Origin: Kribbella pratensis
Lineage (GTDB): Bacteria; Actinomycetota; Actinomycetes; Propionibacteriales; Kribbellaceae
DNA: 64,000 nt
Assembly (NCBI RefSeq): GCF_004365355.1
Contig: NZ_SODP01000002.1
Location: forward strand, 615,838-679,837
Direction: 5' to 3'
Shown: positions 8,700 through 17,140 of the stretch, piece by piece
Position numbering within the stretch: position 1 is the first letter of the stretch
Layout: each line of letters starts with the position of its first letter
Notes under the pieces: model-generated
Databases searched by the model: none
Told to the model about the DNA's origin: nothing
What the model saw: the letters and a program-made list of their open reading frames with translations, nothing else
Made by a program: the position numbers and the translations under genes

Positions 8700-9416
8700 G
8701 TGGGTAAAGCGTCGTCGCAGAAGCAGTCGCGCCGCGAGATGATCGAGAGGATGCAGCGCGAGCAGTCCCGGTCGGACCGCCGCCGCACCATCATCATCGT
8801 GGTGTGCTCGATCGTGGTCGGCCTGGCGATCATCGCCTACCCGGCGATCAAGCTGGTGCAGGATTCACGGACCAAGAACCAGGCCCTGACCGACTTCGGC
8901 GTGGCCGCCTCGGCGGCTTCCTGCGACCCGGCCACCAACGACGCGGCCGGCGGCAGCCAGGACCACCGCCCCGACGGCGAGAAGATCCTCTACTCCGTCT
9001 CCCCGCCCTCCTCCGGCCCGCACTACGCGGTCTGGGCGCCCTTCGACAAGAAGTTCTACTCGACGAGCGACCGCCCGCCGGTGGAGAACCTGGTCCACAA
9101 CCTGGAGCACGGCTACACGATCCTCTGGTACCGCGACACCCTGCCGAAGAACCAGATCGACGAGATCGAGAAGCTCTCCAAGTCCAAGCTCCCCGACAGC
9201 TCGTCCGGCAAGTTCATCGCCGCGCCGTACAAGCAGTCCGAGGGCAAGGGCTGGCCGGAGGGCAAGAACCTCGCGTTCGCCCACTGGAGCGGCCCCGGCG
9301 CCGACCAGAAGTCCTTCGGTCACCGCCAGTTCTGCGGCTCGGTCAGCGGCGACGCACTGAAGCAGTTCCTGGAGAAGTACCCGGCCACGGACGCCCAGGA
9401 GCCCAACGGCGGCTAG
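8700..9416 (+). CDS. DUF3105 family membrane-anchored extracellular protein
   Basis: A 238-residue protein with a charged cytoplasmic start, one transmembrane helix (about residues 33-53) and an outside domain containing the DUF3105 hallmarks: GPHYAVWAP, the HNLEHGY motif (about 140) and a C-terminal FGHRQFCGS. The family function is unknown; the His-rich conserved motifs suggest metal or ligand binding. I prefer the GTG at 8700, which has GGGAAG nine bases upstream. An ATG at 8658 would add 14 residues and could be read from a leaderless transcript started by TACACT at 8644. The stop shares a CTAG with the stop of the convergent manC gene. Confidence 0.82.
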   Translation: MGKASSQKQSRREMIERMQREQSRSDRRRTIIIVVCSIVVGLAIIAYPAIKLVQDSRTKNQALTDFGVAASAASCDPATNDAAGGSQDHRPDGEKILYSVSPPSSGPHYAVWAPFDKKFYSTSDRPPVENLVHNLEHGYTILWYRDTLPKNQIDEIEKLSKSKLPDSSSGKFIAAPYKQSEGKGWPEGKNLAFAHWSGPGADQKSFGHRQFCGSVSGDALKQFLEKYPATDAQEPNGG

Positions 9417-10507
9417 ATGTAGTTCGCGTGGTCCGACTGGACTCGGGCCACGAGATCCTTCACGCGCTCGCCGTCGGACAGCGGGCAGACCATCGTGACG
9501 TCCTGGGTGTGGACGATGATGTGGCTGCGGAGCCCCACCGCAGCCACCAGGTGGTCCGGGTCGTCGGTGACGATGATGTTGTCGTGGGAGTCGAGTAGGC
9601 AGCTCAGCGTGATGCTGTCGGTGCGGTTGCCGTTGGCGTCCGCGGCGTACGTGTCGGCCAGCGCCGCCCAGGAACCCACGTCCAGCCAGTGCACCGGCAT
9701 CGGTACGACGACCACGTCCGCATCGACCTTGCCCTGCGAGGCCGGCTCCATCACCGCGTAGTCGACCGAGATCTTCTGCAGGTTCGGGTAGATCTCCGCG
9801 AGAGTCGCCTCCCGCTCAGACGTGTCCCACACCGACGCGACCTCGCGCAGCTTGGCCGCCGACTCAGGCAGCAGCGAGTCGAGCACCGAAAGCACCGTCG
9901 ACGCCTGCCAGACGAACATCCCGGAGTTCCACCAGAAGCGCCCCGTGGCCAGGTACTCCTCCGCTGTCTCCCGGTCCGGCTTCTCCCGGAACCGGTCCAC
10001 GACGAAGGCCCGCGTGCCGTCGATCGCGTCGCCACGCTCGATGTACCCGAGCCCGGTGTGCGGATGCGTCGGCTCGATGCCGAACGTGACCAGCGACCGC
10101 CCGCGAGCCTCGACAACCTCGAACCCGTGCTCGATCGCCGCCCGGAACTCGTCCTCCGGGCTGATCAGGTGATCCGATCCGACGAAGGCGACCACCGCGT
10201 CGGGATCGTTCCGCGCCACGACAGCAGACGCGAGCCCGACCGCGTTCGCGGTGTCGCGCCGAGCCGGCTCGCCGATGATGTTGTGCTCGCCGAGCTCAGG
10301 CAGTTCCTTGCGTACGACGTCCGTGTACGCACCGACCGTGCAGACGTAGATGTTCTCCGGCTCGACCAGTCCGCGGAGCCGGTTGAACGCCACCCGCAGC
10401 AGCGATTGTCCCGCCGCCAGCGGCAGCACCTGCTTCGGCCTGTCGTCTCTCGACATCGGCCACAAGCGCGTCCCCGAACCACCCGCCAGGATCACCACGT
10501 TTCGCAT
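9413..10507 (-). CDS. manC: Mannose-1-phosphate guanylyltransferase
   Basis: A 364-residue single-domain enzyme that makes GDP-mannose from mannose-1-phosphate and GTP. The signature ILAGGSGTRLWPMSR is at the N-terminus, followed by RPKQVLPL, the metal-binding region VAFVGSDHLI (about 130) and a FREKPDRETAEEYL segment (about 173). The separate isomerase domain of enterobacterial ManC is absent, as usual in actinobacteria. GDP-mannose feeds cell-envelope mannosides and protein mannosylation. It is last in a minus-strand run after NAD kinase (11-base gap). Its TAG is nested with the TAG of the convergent DUF3105 gene in a shared CTAG. Confidence 0.92.
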   Translation of the reverse strand: MRNVVILAGGSGTRLWPMSRDDRPKQVLPLAAGQSLLRVAFNRLRGLVEPENIYVCTVGAYTDVVRKELPELGEHNIIGEPARRDTANAVGLASAVVARNDPDAVVAFVGSDHLISPEDEFRAAIEHGFEVVEARGRSLVTFGIEPTHPHTGLGYIERGDAIDGTRAFVVDRFREKPDRETAEEYLATGRFWWNSGMFVWQASTVLSVLDSLLPESAAKLREVASVWDTSEREATLAEIYPNLQKISVDYAVMEPASQGKVDADVVVVPMPVHWLDVGSWAALADTYAADANGNRTDSITLSCLLDSHDNIIVTDDPDHLVAAVGLRSHIIVHTQDVTMVCPLSDGERVKDLVARVQSDHANYI

Positions 10508-10518
10508 GAGGAGAGACC

Positions 10519-11589
10519 CTACCGGTCGTCACCAGGTGGTTGCGGAATCCGGAGGTGCTTGAGGTCCGGCGGGATCGGCGAATCGGCCGGTTGCCAGAAC
10601 AGTTCGGGTTCGCCGTCGAGCGCCGTCGCCGGTGCGTCGGTGAGCTTGAAGCGGTCGCGCAAGCGTCCGTAGAAGTCCGTCGGCCGCAGCCGCACGAGCC
10701 GCAACCGCTGCGGCGACCCGTACACACCGATCCAGTCCCCCGGATCGAGTACGCCGCGCAACTGCCCGTCGATACTCACCGCGGCCTGCCCCGAATGCGG
10801 CAGTACGCGCAGCGCGATCGGCTCGTCCGGCGCCGCGACGACCGTTCGGTTGAAGGTCATGTGCGGAGCAACCGGAGTGAACACGATCGCCTCGGTGTTC
10901 GGCGACAGGATCGGTCCACCGGCCGCGAAGCTGTACGCCGTCGATCCGGTCGGCGTCGCCACGATCACGGCATCGGCGGAGTACGACGCCAGCAGCCGGC
11001 CCGACAGGTACACGCCGAGCGCGACCTGGTGATCGCGCGCCAGCTTTTCCACCACCACGTCGTTCAGCGCGGTGACGTCGAGCGCCATGCCCCACCCGTC
11101 GCCCTCGGCCATCTCGTGCCGTACCGGCGGTGGCGGCAGCGCCGGGCCGTGCCCGTACCGCAGCAAGGACTCGATCCCGTGCGGGATCTCCAGCGGTCGC
11201 GACGCCCGCATGGTCAGCGTCATCCGTTCCTCGTACGTCGCTCCGCCGTGATGCACCGCCTCCAGCGCGGGCTCGACGTCGCGGCACGCCACCTCGGTCA
11301 GGAACCCGACCTTGCCCAGATCGACCCCGAGCACGGCCGCGTTGTTCTTCGCCGCGATCCGGGCCCCACGCAGGAACGTGCCGTCGCCGCCGAGCGTGAC
11401 GACCAGGTCCGGGTCGCCGGCGTGATGCAGCTCGTCGGTCCCGCTGCGACGTTCCTTGTGGTCCTTCCAGACGTCGATGTCGGTGCAGCCGATGCCGTGG
11501 TCGGCCGCCCACTTCCGCACGGTCTCCGCGGTCTGCACCGCAACCGGCCGCCCCTGGTGGACCACAAGCCCAATCCGGCTGATCGCCAC
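10519..11589 (-). CDS. nadK: NAD kinase
   Basis: A 356-residue ATP-NAD kinase that phosphorylates NAD to NADP. The GGDGT loop (about residue 68), the ALNDVVVEK segment (the NE/D motif, about 172), ATPTGSTAYS (about 210) and the C-terminal SIDGQ strand are all present. The GTG start at 11589 follows a strong GGAGGAGGGG. Compared with typical family members it carries an extra N-terminal loop (KDHKERRSGTDELHH) and a Pro-rich tail. Actinomycetes normally keep another NAD kinase gene beside recN, so this may be a second paralogue. Its place between CNNM proteins and manC suggests co-transcription rather than a shared pathway. Confidence 0.9.
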   Translation of the reverse strand: MAISRIGLVVHQGRPVAVQTAETVRKWAADHGIGCTDIDVWKDHKERRSGTDELHHAGDPDLVVTLGGDGTFLRGARIAAKNNAAVLGVDLGKVGFLTEVACRDVEPALEAVHHGGATYEERMTLTMRASRPLEIPHGIESLLRYGHGPALPPPPVRHEMAEGDGWGMALDVTALNDVVVEKLARDHQVALGVYLSGRLLASYSADAVIVATPTGSTAYSFAAGGPILSPNTEAIVFTPVAPHMTFNRTVVAAPDEPIALRVLPHSGQAAVSIDGQLRGVLDPGDWIGVYGSPQRLRLVRLRPTDFYGRLRDRFKLTDAPATALDGEPELFWQPADSPIPPDLKHLRIPQPPGDDR

Positions 11590-11633
11590 GCCACCCCTCC
11601 TCCGTGTCGGTTTCTGCCTACAAGGTAGCCGGG

Positions 11634-12692
11634 CTAGTCACGCTTGGATGCGCTGACGATCGGGTCGGTCTCGTCGTCGAACTCGCCGATGACCTCTTCC
11701 AGGAGGTCCTCCAAGGCCACCACGCCGATCGCCACGTCGCCGCCGCAGACCACGGCGAGCTGGGCGCGTTCGTCGCGCATCGTGCGGATCGCCTTCGCAA
11801 CCGGCGTCCGGTCGCCGAGCTCGAGCGCCGCCATCATCAGGTCGGAGGCGCGCGCGTTCGTGTCGCCGGCGGTGGTCGCGCGGGCCGCGTCGCGGACGTG
11901 CACGATGCCGCAGATCGTCGTACCGGAGCTGACGACCGCGAGCCGCGAGTGGCCCTCGCGCCGGCTGGTCAGCTCGACCTCGCGGGCTGATGCGGTCGCG
12001 GGCACCGTCGACAGGTCGGCGATCGGCGTCATCACCTGACCGACCGTGGTGTTCTGCAATGCGAGCATCGCGGTCAGCAGTTCGTGCTCGGGCTCTCCGA
12101 GCGTGCCGTGTTCACGCGACGACTCGATCAGCAGCCGGAGTTCGTCCGGGCCGTGCGCGTTGGCGATCTCGTTCTGCGGCGTGACCTTCACCAGCCGCAG
12201 ACACAGGTTCGCGAGCCAGTTGAGGGCGATCAGCAGCGGGCGGAAGATCCACGTGAACGCGCGGAACGGCATCGCCAGTACCAACGCCGACCGCTCGGGA
12301 TTGCTGATCGCCCACGACTTGGGCGCCATCTCGCCGAGCAGGACGTGCAGCAGACCGATCCCGCCGACGGCGATGATCAACGCGATCACATGTCCGACAC
12401 CCTCGGGGACGTGCGCCAGCTCGAACAGCGGGTGCAGCAGGTGCGCGACCGCCGGCTCGCTCAACGACCCGAGTCCCAAGGTGCACAACGTGATTCCGAG
12501 CTGGGCGCCGGCCAGCATCAGCGACAACTCGCTGACCCCGGCGAGCGCGGCCCGGGCGGCCAGGCTGCCGGACGCCGCCGCTTCCTCGAGCCGGTGGCGC
12601 TTCGAGGCGACCAGCGAGAACTCGGCGGCGACGAAGAACCCGTTCAGTGCCAGCAGTACGGCGGAGATGATGAGGGCCCACGTCGTACTCAT
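11634..12692 (-). CDS. CNNM/CorC-type membrane transporter, shorter paralogue
   Basis: A 352-residue membrane protein. Residues 1 to about 190 form a DUF21/CNNM domain with the N-terminal helix, the FFVAAEFSLVASKRHRLE motif and a second hydrophobic block, and residues about 205-345 hold a CBS-domain pair. The C-terminal CorC_HlyC domain is missing, unlike in the upstream paralogue. Proteins of this family ('hemolysin family' by old naming) are linked to magnesium or cobalt efflux. Its ATG overlaps the stop of the upstream paralogue in ATGA (12689-12692), which suggests the two act as a heteromeric pair, an inference from coupling only. Confidence 0.88.
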   Translation of the reverse strand: MSTTWALIISAVLLALNGFFVAAEFSLVASKRHRLEEAAASGSLAARAALAGVSELSLMLAGAQLGITLCTLGLGSLSEPAVAHLLHPLFELAHVPEGVGHVIALIIAVGGIGLLHVLLGEMAPKSWAISNPERSALVLAMPFRAFTWIFRPLLIALNWLANLCLRLVKVTPQNEIANAHGPDELRLLIESSREHGTLGEPEHELLTAMLALQNTTVGQVMTPIADLSTVPATASAREVELTSRREGHSRLAVVSSGTTICGIVHVRDAARATTAGDTNARASDLMMAALELGDRTPVAKAIRTMRDERAQLAVVCGGDVAIGVVALEDLLEEVIGEFDDETDPIVSASKRD

Positions 12693-14026
12693 GCCGTCCG
12701 CTCCATCACCACGATGCCGGGCACCCGGCGTTCGATGGTTTGCACGGTTAGCCGGACGAACTCGGCCGGGATCGGCCGGCCGTCGTGGTCGATCCGCTGC
12801 GGCAGCTCTACCGTGATCTCGTCGCCGACCAGCGGGATGCGACCGAGCCGCGCCATCACCAGGCCGGACACCGTCTCGTAGTCGTCGCTCTCAGGCAGTT
12901 GTACGCCGGTCATCTCCTCGACCTGATCGAGCCGCCAGCGAGCGGGCACAACCCACGACCCGTCGCTGCCCTGCACCAGTCCGGTCTCGGGCAGATCGTC
13001 CTCGTCGCGGATCTCGCCGACCAGCTCTTCCGCGATGTCCTCGAGCGACACGATCCCCGCGAACCCGCCGTACTCGTCGACCACGATGGCGAGCTGGCGG
13101 CGCGCGACCCGCAGCCGCTCGAGTACGCCGGGCAGCGGCAGCGTGGTGGGTACGGCGACCGCGGGCGAGGCCAACGAACCGACGGCGATCGCGGCCCGGT
13201 CGGCCGGCTCCAGCTCGACCACGTCGCCGATCGCGACCACGCCGACCACTTCGTCGACCGAGTCGCCGATCACCGGGAACCTGCTGTGCCCGGTGTCCTG
13301 CAGTTCGACCACGCGGGTCAGCGGCTCGTCGCGATGCATGGTCACCACGTCGACGCGCGGGACCATCGCCTCGCCCGCCGTCCGGCCGCGGAAGTCGAGG
13401 CCGCGATCGAGCAGTCGCATGGTGTCCTGGTCCAGCAGCCCCTGCTCGTACGACGTCTCGATGATCCGGTCGAGCTCCTTCGGGGTCGCACCCTGCGGCA
13501 GCTCCTCGACCGGTTCGATGCCGACCCGGCGGAGGATCCGGTTCGACGCCGAGTCGAACAGGTGGATCACCGGGCCGGCAAGGCGCAGGTACCACAGGGT
13601 CGACCGGGACAGCCGCAGCGCGATCGCCTCGGCCTTCGCGATCGCGAGGTTCTTCGGCGCCAGCTCGCCGAGCACCATCTGGATGATCGTTGCCAACAGC
13701 AACGCCAGGATCACCGAGATCGACGTGCTCACGGCATCCGGTACGCCGCCCGAACCGAGCAGGTCCTCCAGGCCCGCGCCGAGATACGGCTCCGCGAAGT
13801 ACCCGGCCAGTAGTGCGGTGATCGTGATGCCGACCTGGGCGCCGGACAGGACGAACGACAGCCGCGATGTGACTTTCAGTGCGCGTGCGGCCGACGCGTC
13901 ACCGTCCTCGGCCAGCGTGCGCAGGCGGCTCCGGTCGACGGCGACGTACGCGAATTCCTGGGAGACGAAGTAGCCGGTGGCAACGGTCAGCACCAGGATC
14001 AGGCCCAGGCCGGCCAGGATCAGCAT
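12689..14026 (-). CDS. CNNM/CorC-type membrane transporter, full-length paralogue
   Basis: A 445-residue protein. A CNNM/DUF21 domain fills about residues 1-200 (FVSQEFAYVAVDRSRLR near the start, then FVLSGAQVGITITALL), a CBS pair about 220-330 (GHSRFPVIGDS, IVVDEYGGFAGIVSLEDIAEELVG), and a C-terminal CorC_HlyC domain about 355-435. The build matches bacterial CorC/CNNM magnesium-efflux proteins. It starts a minus-strand operon that continues with the shorter paralogue, NAD kinase and manC. Confidence 0.9.
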   Translation of the reverse strand: MLILAGLGLILVLTVATGYFVSQEFAYVAVDRSRLRTLAEDGDASAARALKVTSRLSFVLSGAQVGITITALLAGYFAEPYLGAGLEDLLGSGGVPDAVSTSISVILALLLATIIQMVLGELAPKNLAIAKAEAIALRLSRSTLWYLRLAGPVIHLFDSASNRILRRVGIEPVEELPQGATPKELDRIIETSYEQGLLDQDTMRLLDRGLDFRGRTAGEAMVPRVDVVTMHRDEPLTRVVELQDTGHSRFPVIGDSVDEVVGVVAIGDVVELEPADRAAIAVGSLASPAVAVPTTLPLPGVLERLRVARRQLAIVVDEYGGFAGIVSLEDIAEELVGEIRDEDDLPETGLVQGSDGSWVVPARWRLDQVEEMTGVQLPESDDYETVSGLVMARLGRIPLVGDEITVELPQRIDHDGRPIPAEFVRLTVQTIERRVPGIVVMERTA

Positions 14027-14105
14027 GAGACGACTTTATGAGAACTCCCACGATTGCAGTACTGCGGGGTCCGTGCGGCCTCAACTACTCTCCGTGCGCG
14101 ATGTC

Positions 14106-14951
14106 CTACTGAGAGATTGACGGCTTCCAGGCGACGACCTTGCCGTCGCGAACCAGCTCGCCGTACAGCGCCGGGTCGACGTGGTCGGCCAGGATCAGGT
14201 CCACGATCGGCTGAACGGCGTCCTTGGGTGACTTCGCTTGGCTGAAGTCGTCGAACCACGGCCGCGATGCGCGGGTATCCACAAGTCCCGGACAAACGGA
14301 CGCGACCAGGGTGTCGTCGGCAAGATCCTGCTCGCGCCGCTCGGCCGCCACGGCGCGGACCGCCGCGACCTGAGCGACCTTCGACGGGAGGTTGATCCAC
14401 TCCGGCCAGCCCTGCGCCGCCGCCGTACCGTGGTGCACCGCCGCCCGCCACTCCTCCACAACCTTCTCCACATCCTCCAAGGCGACCCCGTCGAACCGCC
14501 CCCACAACTCCTGCGGCAGCTGCTCCAACGTCCCCAACGAACTAGCCACCACAATCAACCGCCCACCAGCCCGCAACCTGGGCCCGAACGCCCGCAAGAT
14601 GTACTGCGCCCCCAGATTCGCCACATCCACAAACCCGTCCACCTGCTCCCCCGGCGTCTTCCCCGGCTCCAACGGCCCCACCGCGTTGGACACCACAATG
14701 TCCACCACCCCCAACTCCTCCGCCAACCGCCGCACCGCCCCCTCATCCGTCACATCCAGCACCCGCCCTTCAACCCGGGCCCGGAGTGCGCGGTGGTTGA
14801 GCTGATCGACGGCGGCGGCGACTCGGTCTGGGTTTCTGCCGGTGAGGAGGACGAGGTCTTCTGGGTTGATGCGGGTGGCGAGTTCTTCGACGAGGGCATA
14901 GCCGATGCCTTGGTTGGCTCCGGTGACCAGGGCGATGCGTGGTTGTGTCAT
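14106..14951 (-). CDS. SDR-fold protein lacking the usual catalytic tyrosine
   Basis: A 281-residue Rossmann protein similar to carbonyl-reductase-type SDRs. The N-terminal VTGANQGIG loop and the NAVGPLEPG region are normal, and the serine segment is VVASSLG. Where the YxxxK pair should be, the sequence is WINLPSK (about residue 205), so Asn replaces Tyr four residues before Lys. Either the chemistry differs or the protein is a binding-only SDR. The start ATG (MTQPRIALVTG) is the family N-terminus. The central part of the gene (about 14410-14765) uses G-ending codons while both ends use C-ending codons. It is divergent from a LysR gene, 70 bases apart, and is the likely target of that regulator. 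Confidence 0.82.
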   Translation of the reverse strand: MTQPRIALVTGANQGIGYALVEELATRINPEDLVLLTGRNPDRVAAAVDQLNHRALRARVEGRVLDVTDEGAVRRLAEELGVVDIVVSNAVGPLEPGKTPGEQVDGFVDVANLGAQYILRAFGPRLRAGGRLIVVASSLGTLEQLPQELWGRFDGVALEDVEKVVEEWRAAVHHGTAAAQGWPEWINLPSKVAQVAAVRAVAAERREQDLADDTLVASVCPGLVDTRASRPWFDDFSQAKSPKDAVQPIVDLILADHVDPALYGELVRDGKVVAWKPSISQ

Positions 14952-15021
14952 GAGGCCAACGTAGGTCTGAGGGTCGTATGACTCCAGCGAAAGTTCGGCA
15001 CAGGTGGTATGCGTAGATGTC

Positions 15022-15945
15022 ATGGACTTCACCGACGTCTCGCTCGTTGCGTTGCGCGTGTTCCGGGAGGTGGCGGAGCGGGGTACGTTCACCGCTGCGG
15101 CATCGGCGCTCGGCTACACGCAGTCCGCGATCTCCCGTCAGATCGCAAGCCTCGAACGGGCCGCGGGTAACCAGCTACTGGAACGCCGCCGCGAAGGTGT
15201 CGCGTTGACCGCGGCCGGTCAGGTCGTACTGCGGAATGCCGCCGCCGTGCTCGACCAGCTCGACGCCACCGCACGCGAGCTCGCCGGTCTACCGGTCGAC
15301 GGCGGGACCGTGCGGCTCGGCTGGTTCCCGAGTGCCGGCGCGGTTCTGTTGCCGCGGGCAATCAGCGCGGTACGGCGTACGCACCCGGCGATCACCGTGA
15401 CGACCAGGGAAGGGTCCACACCGAACCTGGTCCGGGCGCTCCGGGCCGGGACGATCGACCTCGCGCTGATCGCGTCCGCCCCGCCGTTCCGCCCGCCGGA
15501 TGCCGAGTCGCCCGCGTTGAAGCTGGAGACGCTCGCCGAGCGGAGCCTGCGACTGGCCGTCCCGACCGGGCACCCACTGGCGGCACACGACTCGGTCGAC
15601 GTCGCCGACCTCCGTGGCCAGCGCTGGATCGCCGGACCCACGTCATCCAGCGAACTGTGGATGGGGGTCTGGCCAGGCCTGGACGAGCGTCCGGTCATCG
15701 CTCACACGGTCCGCGACTGGCTGGCCAAACTCCAGTTGGTCGCCGCCGGCGCCGGTCTGACCACGGTCTCCGCGTCAATGGCATCCGCCGTACCACCCGG
15801 TGTTCGAGTAGTCACAGTCCGCGGCGGCCCGCAAGAACTCCGCCGGACGATCATCGCCCGGCTACCCGGCCGACTGCCAGAACCAGCCGCCCACCTGGCC
15901 GCCGCCCTCCGAACCGCCGCCCTCGACCTCAACCCACCAACCTGA
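15022..15945 (+). CDS. LysR-family transcriptional regulator
   Basis: A 307-residue LysR-type regulator. The N-terminal winged helix-turn-helix occupies about residues 1-65 (REVAERGTFTAAASALGYTQSAIS is split across helices 1-3), followed by the linker helix and a periplasmic-binding-like effector domain to the end. The ATG giving MDFTDVSLVALRVF is chosen over an in-frame GTG 18 bases upstream. Divergence from the SDR gene, with a 70-base shared control region, is the classic arrangement for a LysR regulator and its target. The effector is unknown. Confidence 0.9.
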   Translation: MDFTDVSLVALRVFREVAERGTFTAAASALGYTQSAISRQIASLERAAGNQLLERRREGVALTAAGQVVLRNAAAVLDQLDATARELAGLPVDGGTVRLGWFPSAGAVLLPRAISAVRRTHPAITVTTREGSTPNLVRALRAGTIDLALIASAPPFRPPDAESPALKLETLAERSLRLAVPTGHPLAAHDSVDVADLRGQRWIAGPTSSSELWMGVWPGLDERPVIAHTVRDWLAKLQLVAAGAGLTTVSASMASAVPPGVRVVTVRGGPQELRRTIIARLPGRLPEPAAHLAAALRTAALDLNPPT

Positions 15946-15969
15946 CGGCGCCGACGTGAGTCCGGGCTG

Positions 15970-16380
15970 CTACTGGGCGGTGCCGCCCTCGACGTCGGTG
16001 GGACGAGCCGGCTGGTCGCCTGCAGGCGGCTGGGTAGGGGCTGGCTGGGGCTGAGCCGGCTGCGTCTGCGCCGTCTGAGCAGGCGGTGCCTGGGGCGCCT
16101 GAGTGGGTGCTGCCTGGGTCGCCTGGGCCGGCGGTGCCTGGGTCGCCTGGACGGGCGCTGCCTGGGCTGCCTGGACCGCCTGGGGCTGGGCTTGGGTAGG
16201 GGCTACCTGAGCTGGGGTTTCGTCGTCGTCGTCGCCGTGGCGGGCCTTTTCGAATTCTTTCATTGCGCGGGCGGCGTTCTTGGTCAGCTCCGGCAGCTTC
16301 TTCGCGCCGAAGAGCAGGACCACAATGACCAGGATGACGATCCATTCGCCGCCTTCGGGCAGCGCGAGCAGTGGCACCAT
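15970..16380 (-). CDS. tatA: Twin-arginine translocase subunit TatA
   Basis: A 136-residue Tat pore subunit. One N-terminal transmembrane helix (about 11-27, GEWIVILVIVVLLFG) is followed by the FG hinge and the amphipathic helix KKLPELTKNAARAMKEFEK. The remaining half is a Pro/Ala/Gln/Thr-rich low-complexity tail with repeated APTQ, PPAQ and TQAPP words, longer than in most TatA proteins. The ATG at 16380 is preceded by GAAGGC. Actinobacterial tatA often sits next to tatC; here it stands alone, so tatC must be elsewhere. TatB identity is less likely because the FG motif and short membrane part are TatA-like. Confidence 0.9.
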   Translation of the reverse strand: MVPLLALPEGGEWIVILVIVVLLFGAKKLPELTKNAARAMKEFEKARHGDDDDETPAQVAPTQAQPQAVQAAQAAPVQATQAPPAQATQAAPTQAPQAPPAQTAQTQPAQPQPAPTQPPAGDQPARPTDVEGGTAQ

Positions 16381-16447
16381 GACAAGCCTTCTTTCGAGAA
16401 AATCCCCCACCACGGTACGCCGGGGTACGAACCGTAGGGTGGGCCAT

Positions 16448-17125
16448 ATGTCACGAGTCCTCCCCGAGCTGTTCGCGGCCGCGGTCCGCCGGGACGGCGG
16501 CGCCCCGTTCCTCACCTACTACGACGACGCGACCGGCGAGCGGATCGAGCTGAGCGCGGTCACCACCGCGAACTGGGTCGCGAAGACCGCGAACCTGCTG
16601 GTCGACGAGTACGACCTGGAGGCCGGCGAGACCGTCGCGATCGGCCTCCCGCCGCACTGGCTCGGCGTCGTCTGGGCGCTCTCCACGTGGTCGGTCGGCG
16701 CCTCGCTGACCAGCAAGACCGGCACCCTCGCGATCACCGGCCCCGACTTCGCCGTCCGCGGCGACCGCGAGACCGTTGCCTCCGCGCTCCTCCCGCTCGG
16801 CGGCCGCTTCCGCGAACCCCTCCCGAACGGCATCCAGGACTACGGCGCGGAGGTCTACAACCACCCCGACGTCTTCGTCCCGTTCGACCCGCCGACGCCC
16901 GCTTCCCCGGCGTACGACGACCTCACGCACGAGGATCTGATCAGTACGGCGGAACCGATCGGCGATCGCATTCTGGTTCAGCGGACGCTCACGGACCGGG
17001 ACGGCCTGGGACTGCTCGTCGGCGTGATCGCCGGAGGTGGTTCGATCGTCCTCTGCCGCAACCTAGACGCCGCCAAGCTGGAGCGCCGGGTCGCGGACGA
17101 GAAGGTCGACCGGGTTCTCGAGTGA
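16448..17125 (+). CDS. TIGR03089 family protein
   Basis: A 225-residue cytoplasmic protein of the actinobacterial TIGR03089 family. It resembles the N-terminal part of AMP-binding (acyl-CoA synthetase-like) enzymes (LTYYDDATGERIELSA at about 21, then ETVAIGLPPHWLGVVWALSTW), but the ATP-binding signature loop of those enzymes is not visible, so it is probably not an active adenylating enzyme. Mycobacteria carry a member (Rv3268) beside an LCP-family gene, consistent with the LCP gene nearby here. Function unknown. Divergent from tatA, with 67 bases between start codons. Confidence 0.85.
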   Translation: MSRVLPELFAAAVRRDGGAPFLTYYDDATGERIELSAVTTANWVAKTANLLVDEYDLEAGETVAIGLPPHWLGVVWALSTWSVGASLTSKTGTLAITGPDFAVRGDRETVASALLPLGGRFREPLPNGIQDYGAEVYNHPDVFVPFDPPTPASPAYDDLTHEDLISTAEPIGDRILVQRTLTDRDGLGLLVGVIAGGGSIVLCRNLDAAKLERRVADEKVDRVLE

Positions 17126-17140
17126 CAACGGAGGGGTAGC

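Noticed and set aside
15980..16200. A possible CRISPR-like or tandem repeat array
   Set aside because: The repeated words are in frame and encode the Pro/Ala/Gln/Thr tail of TatA; units vary in length and there are no spacers.
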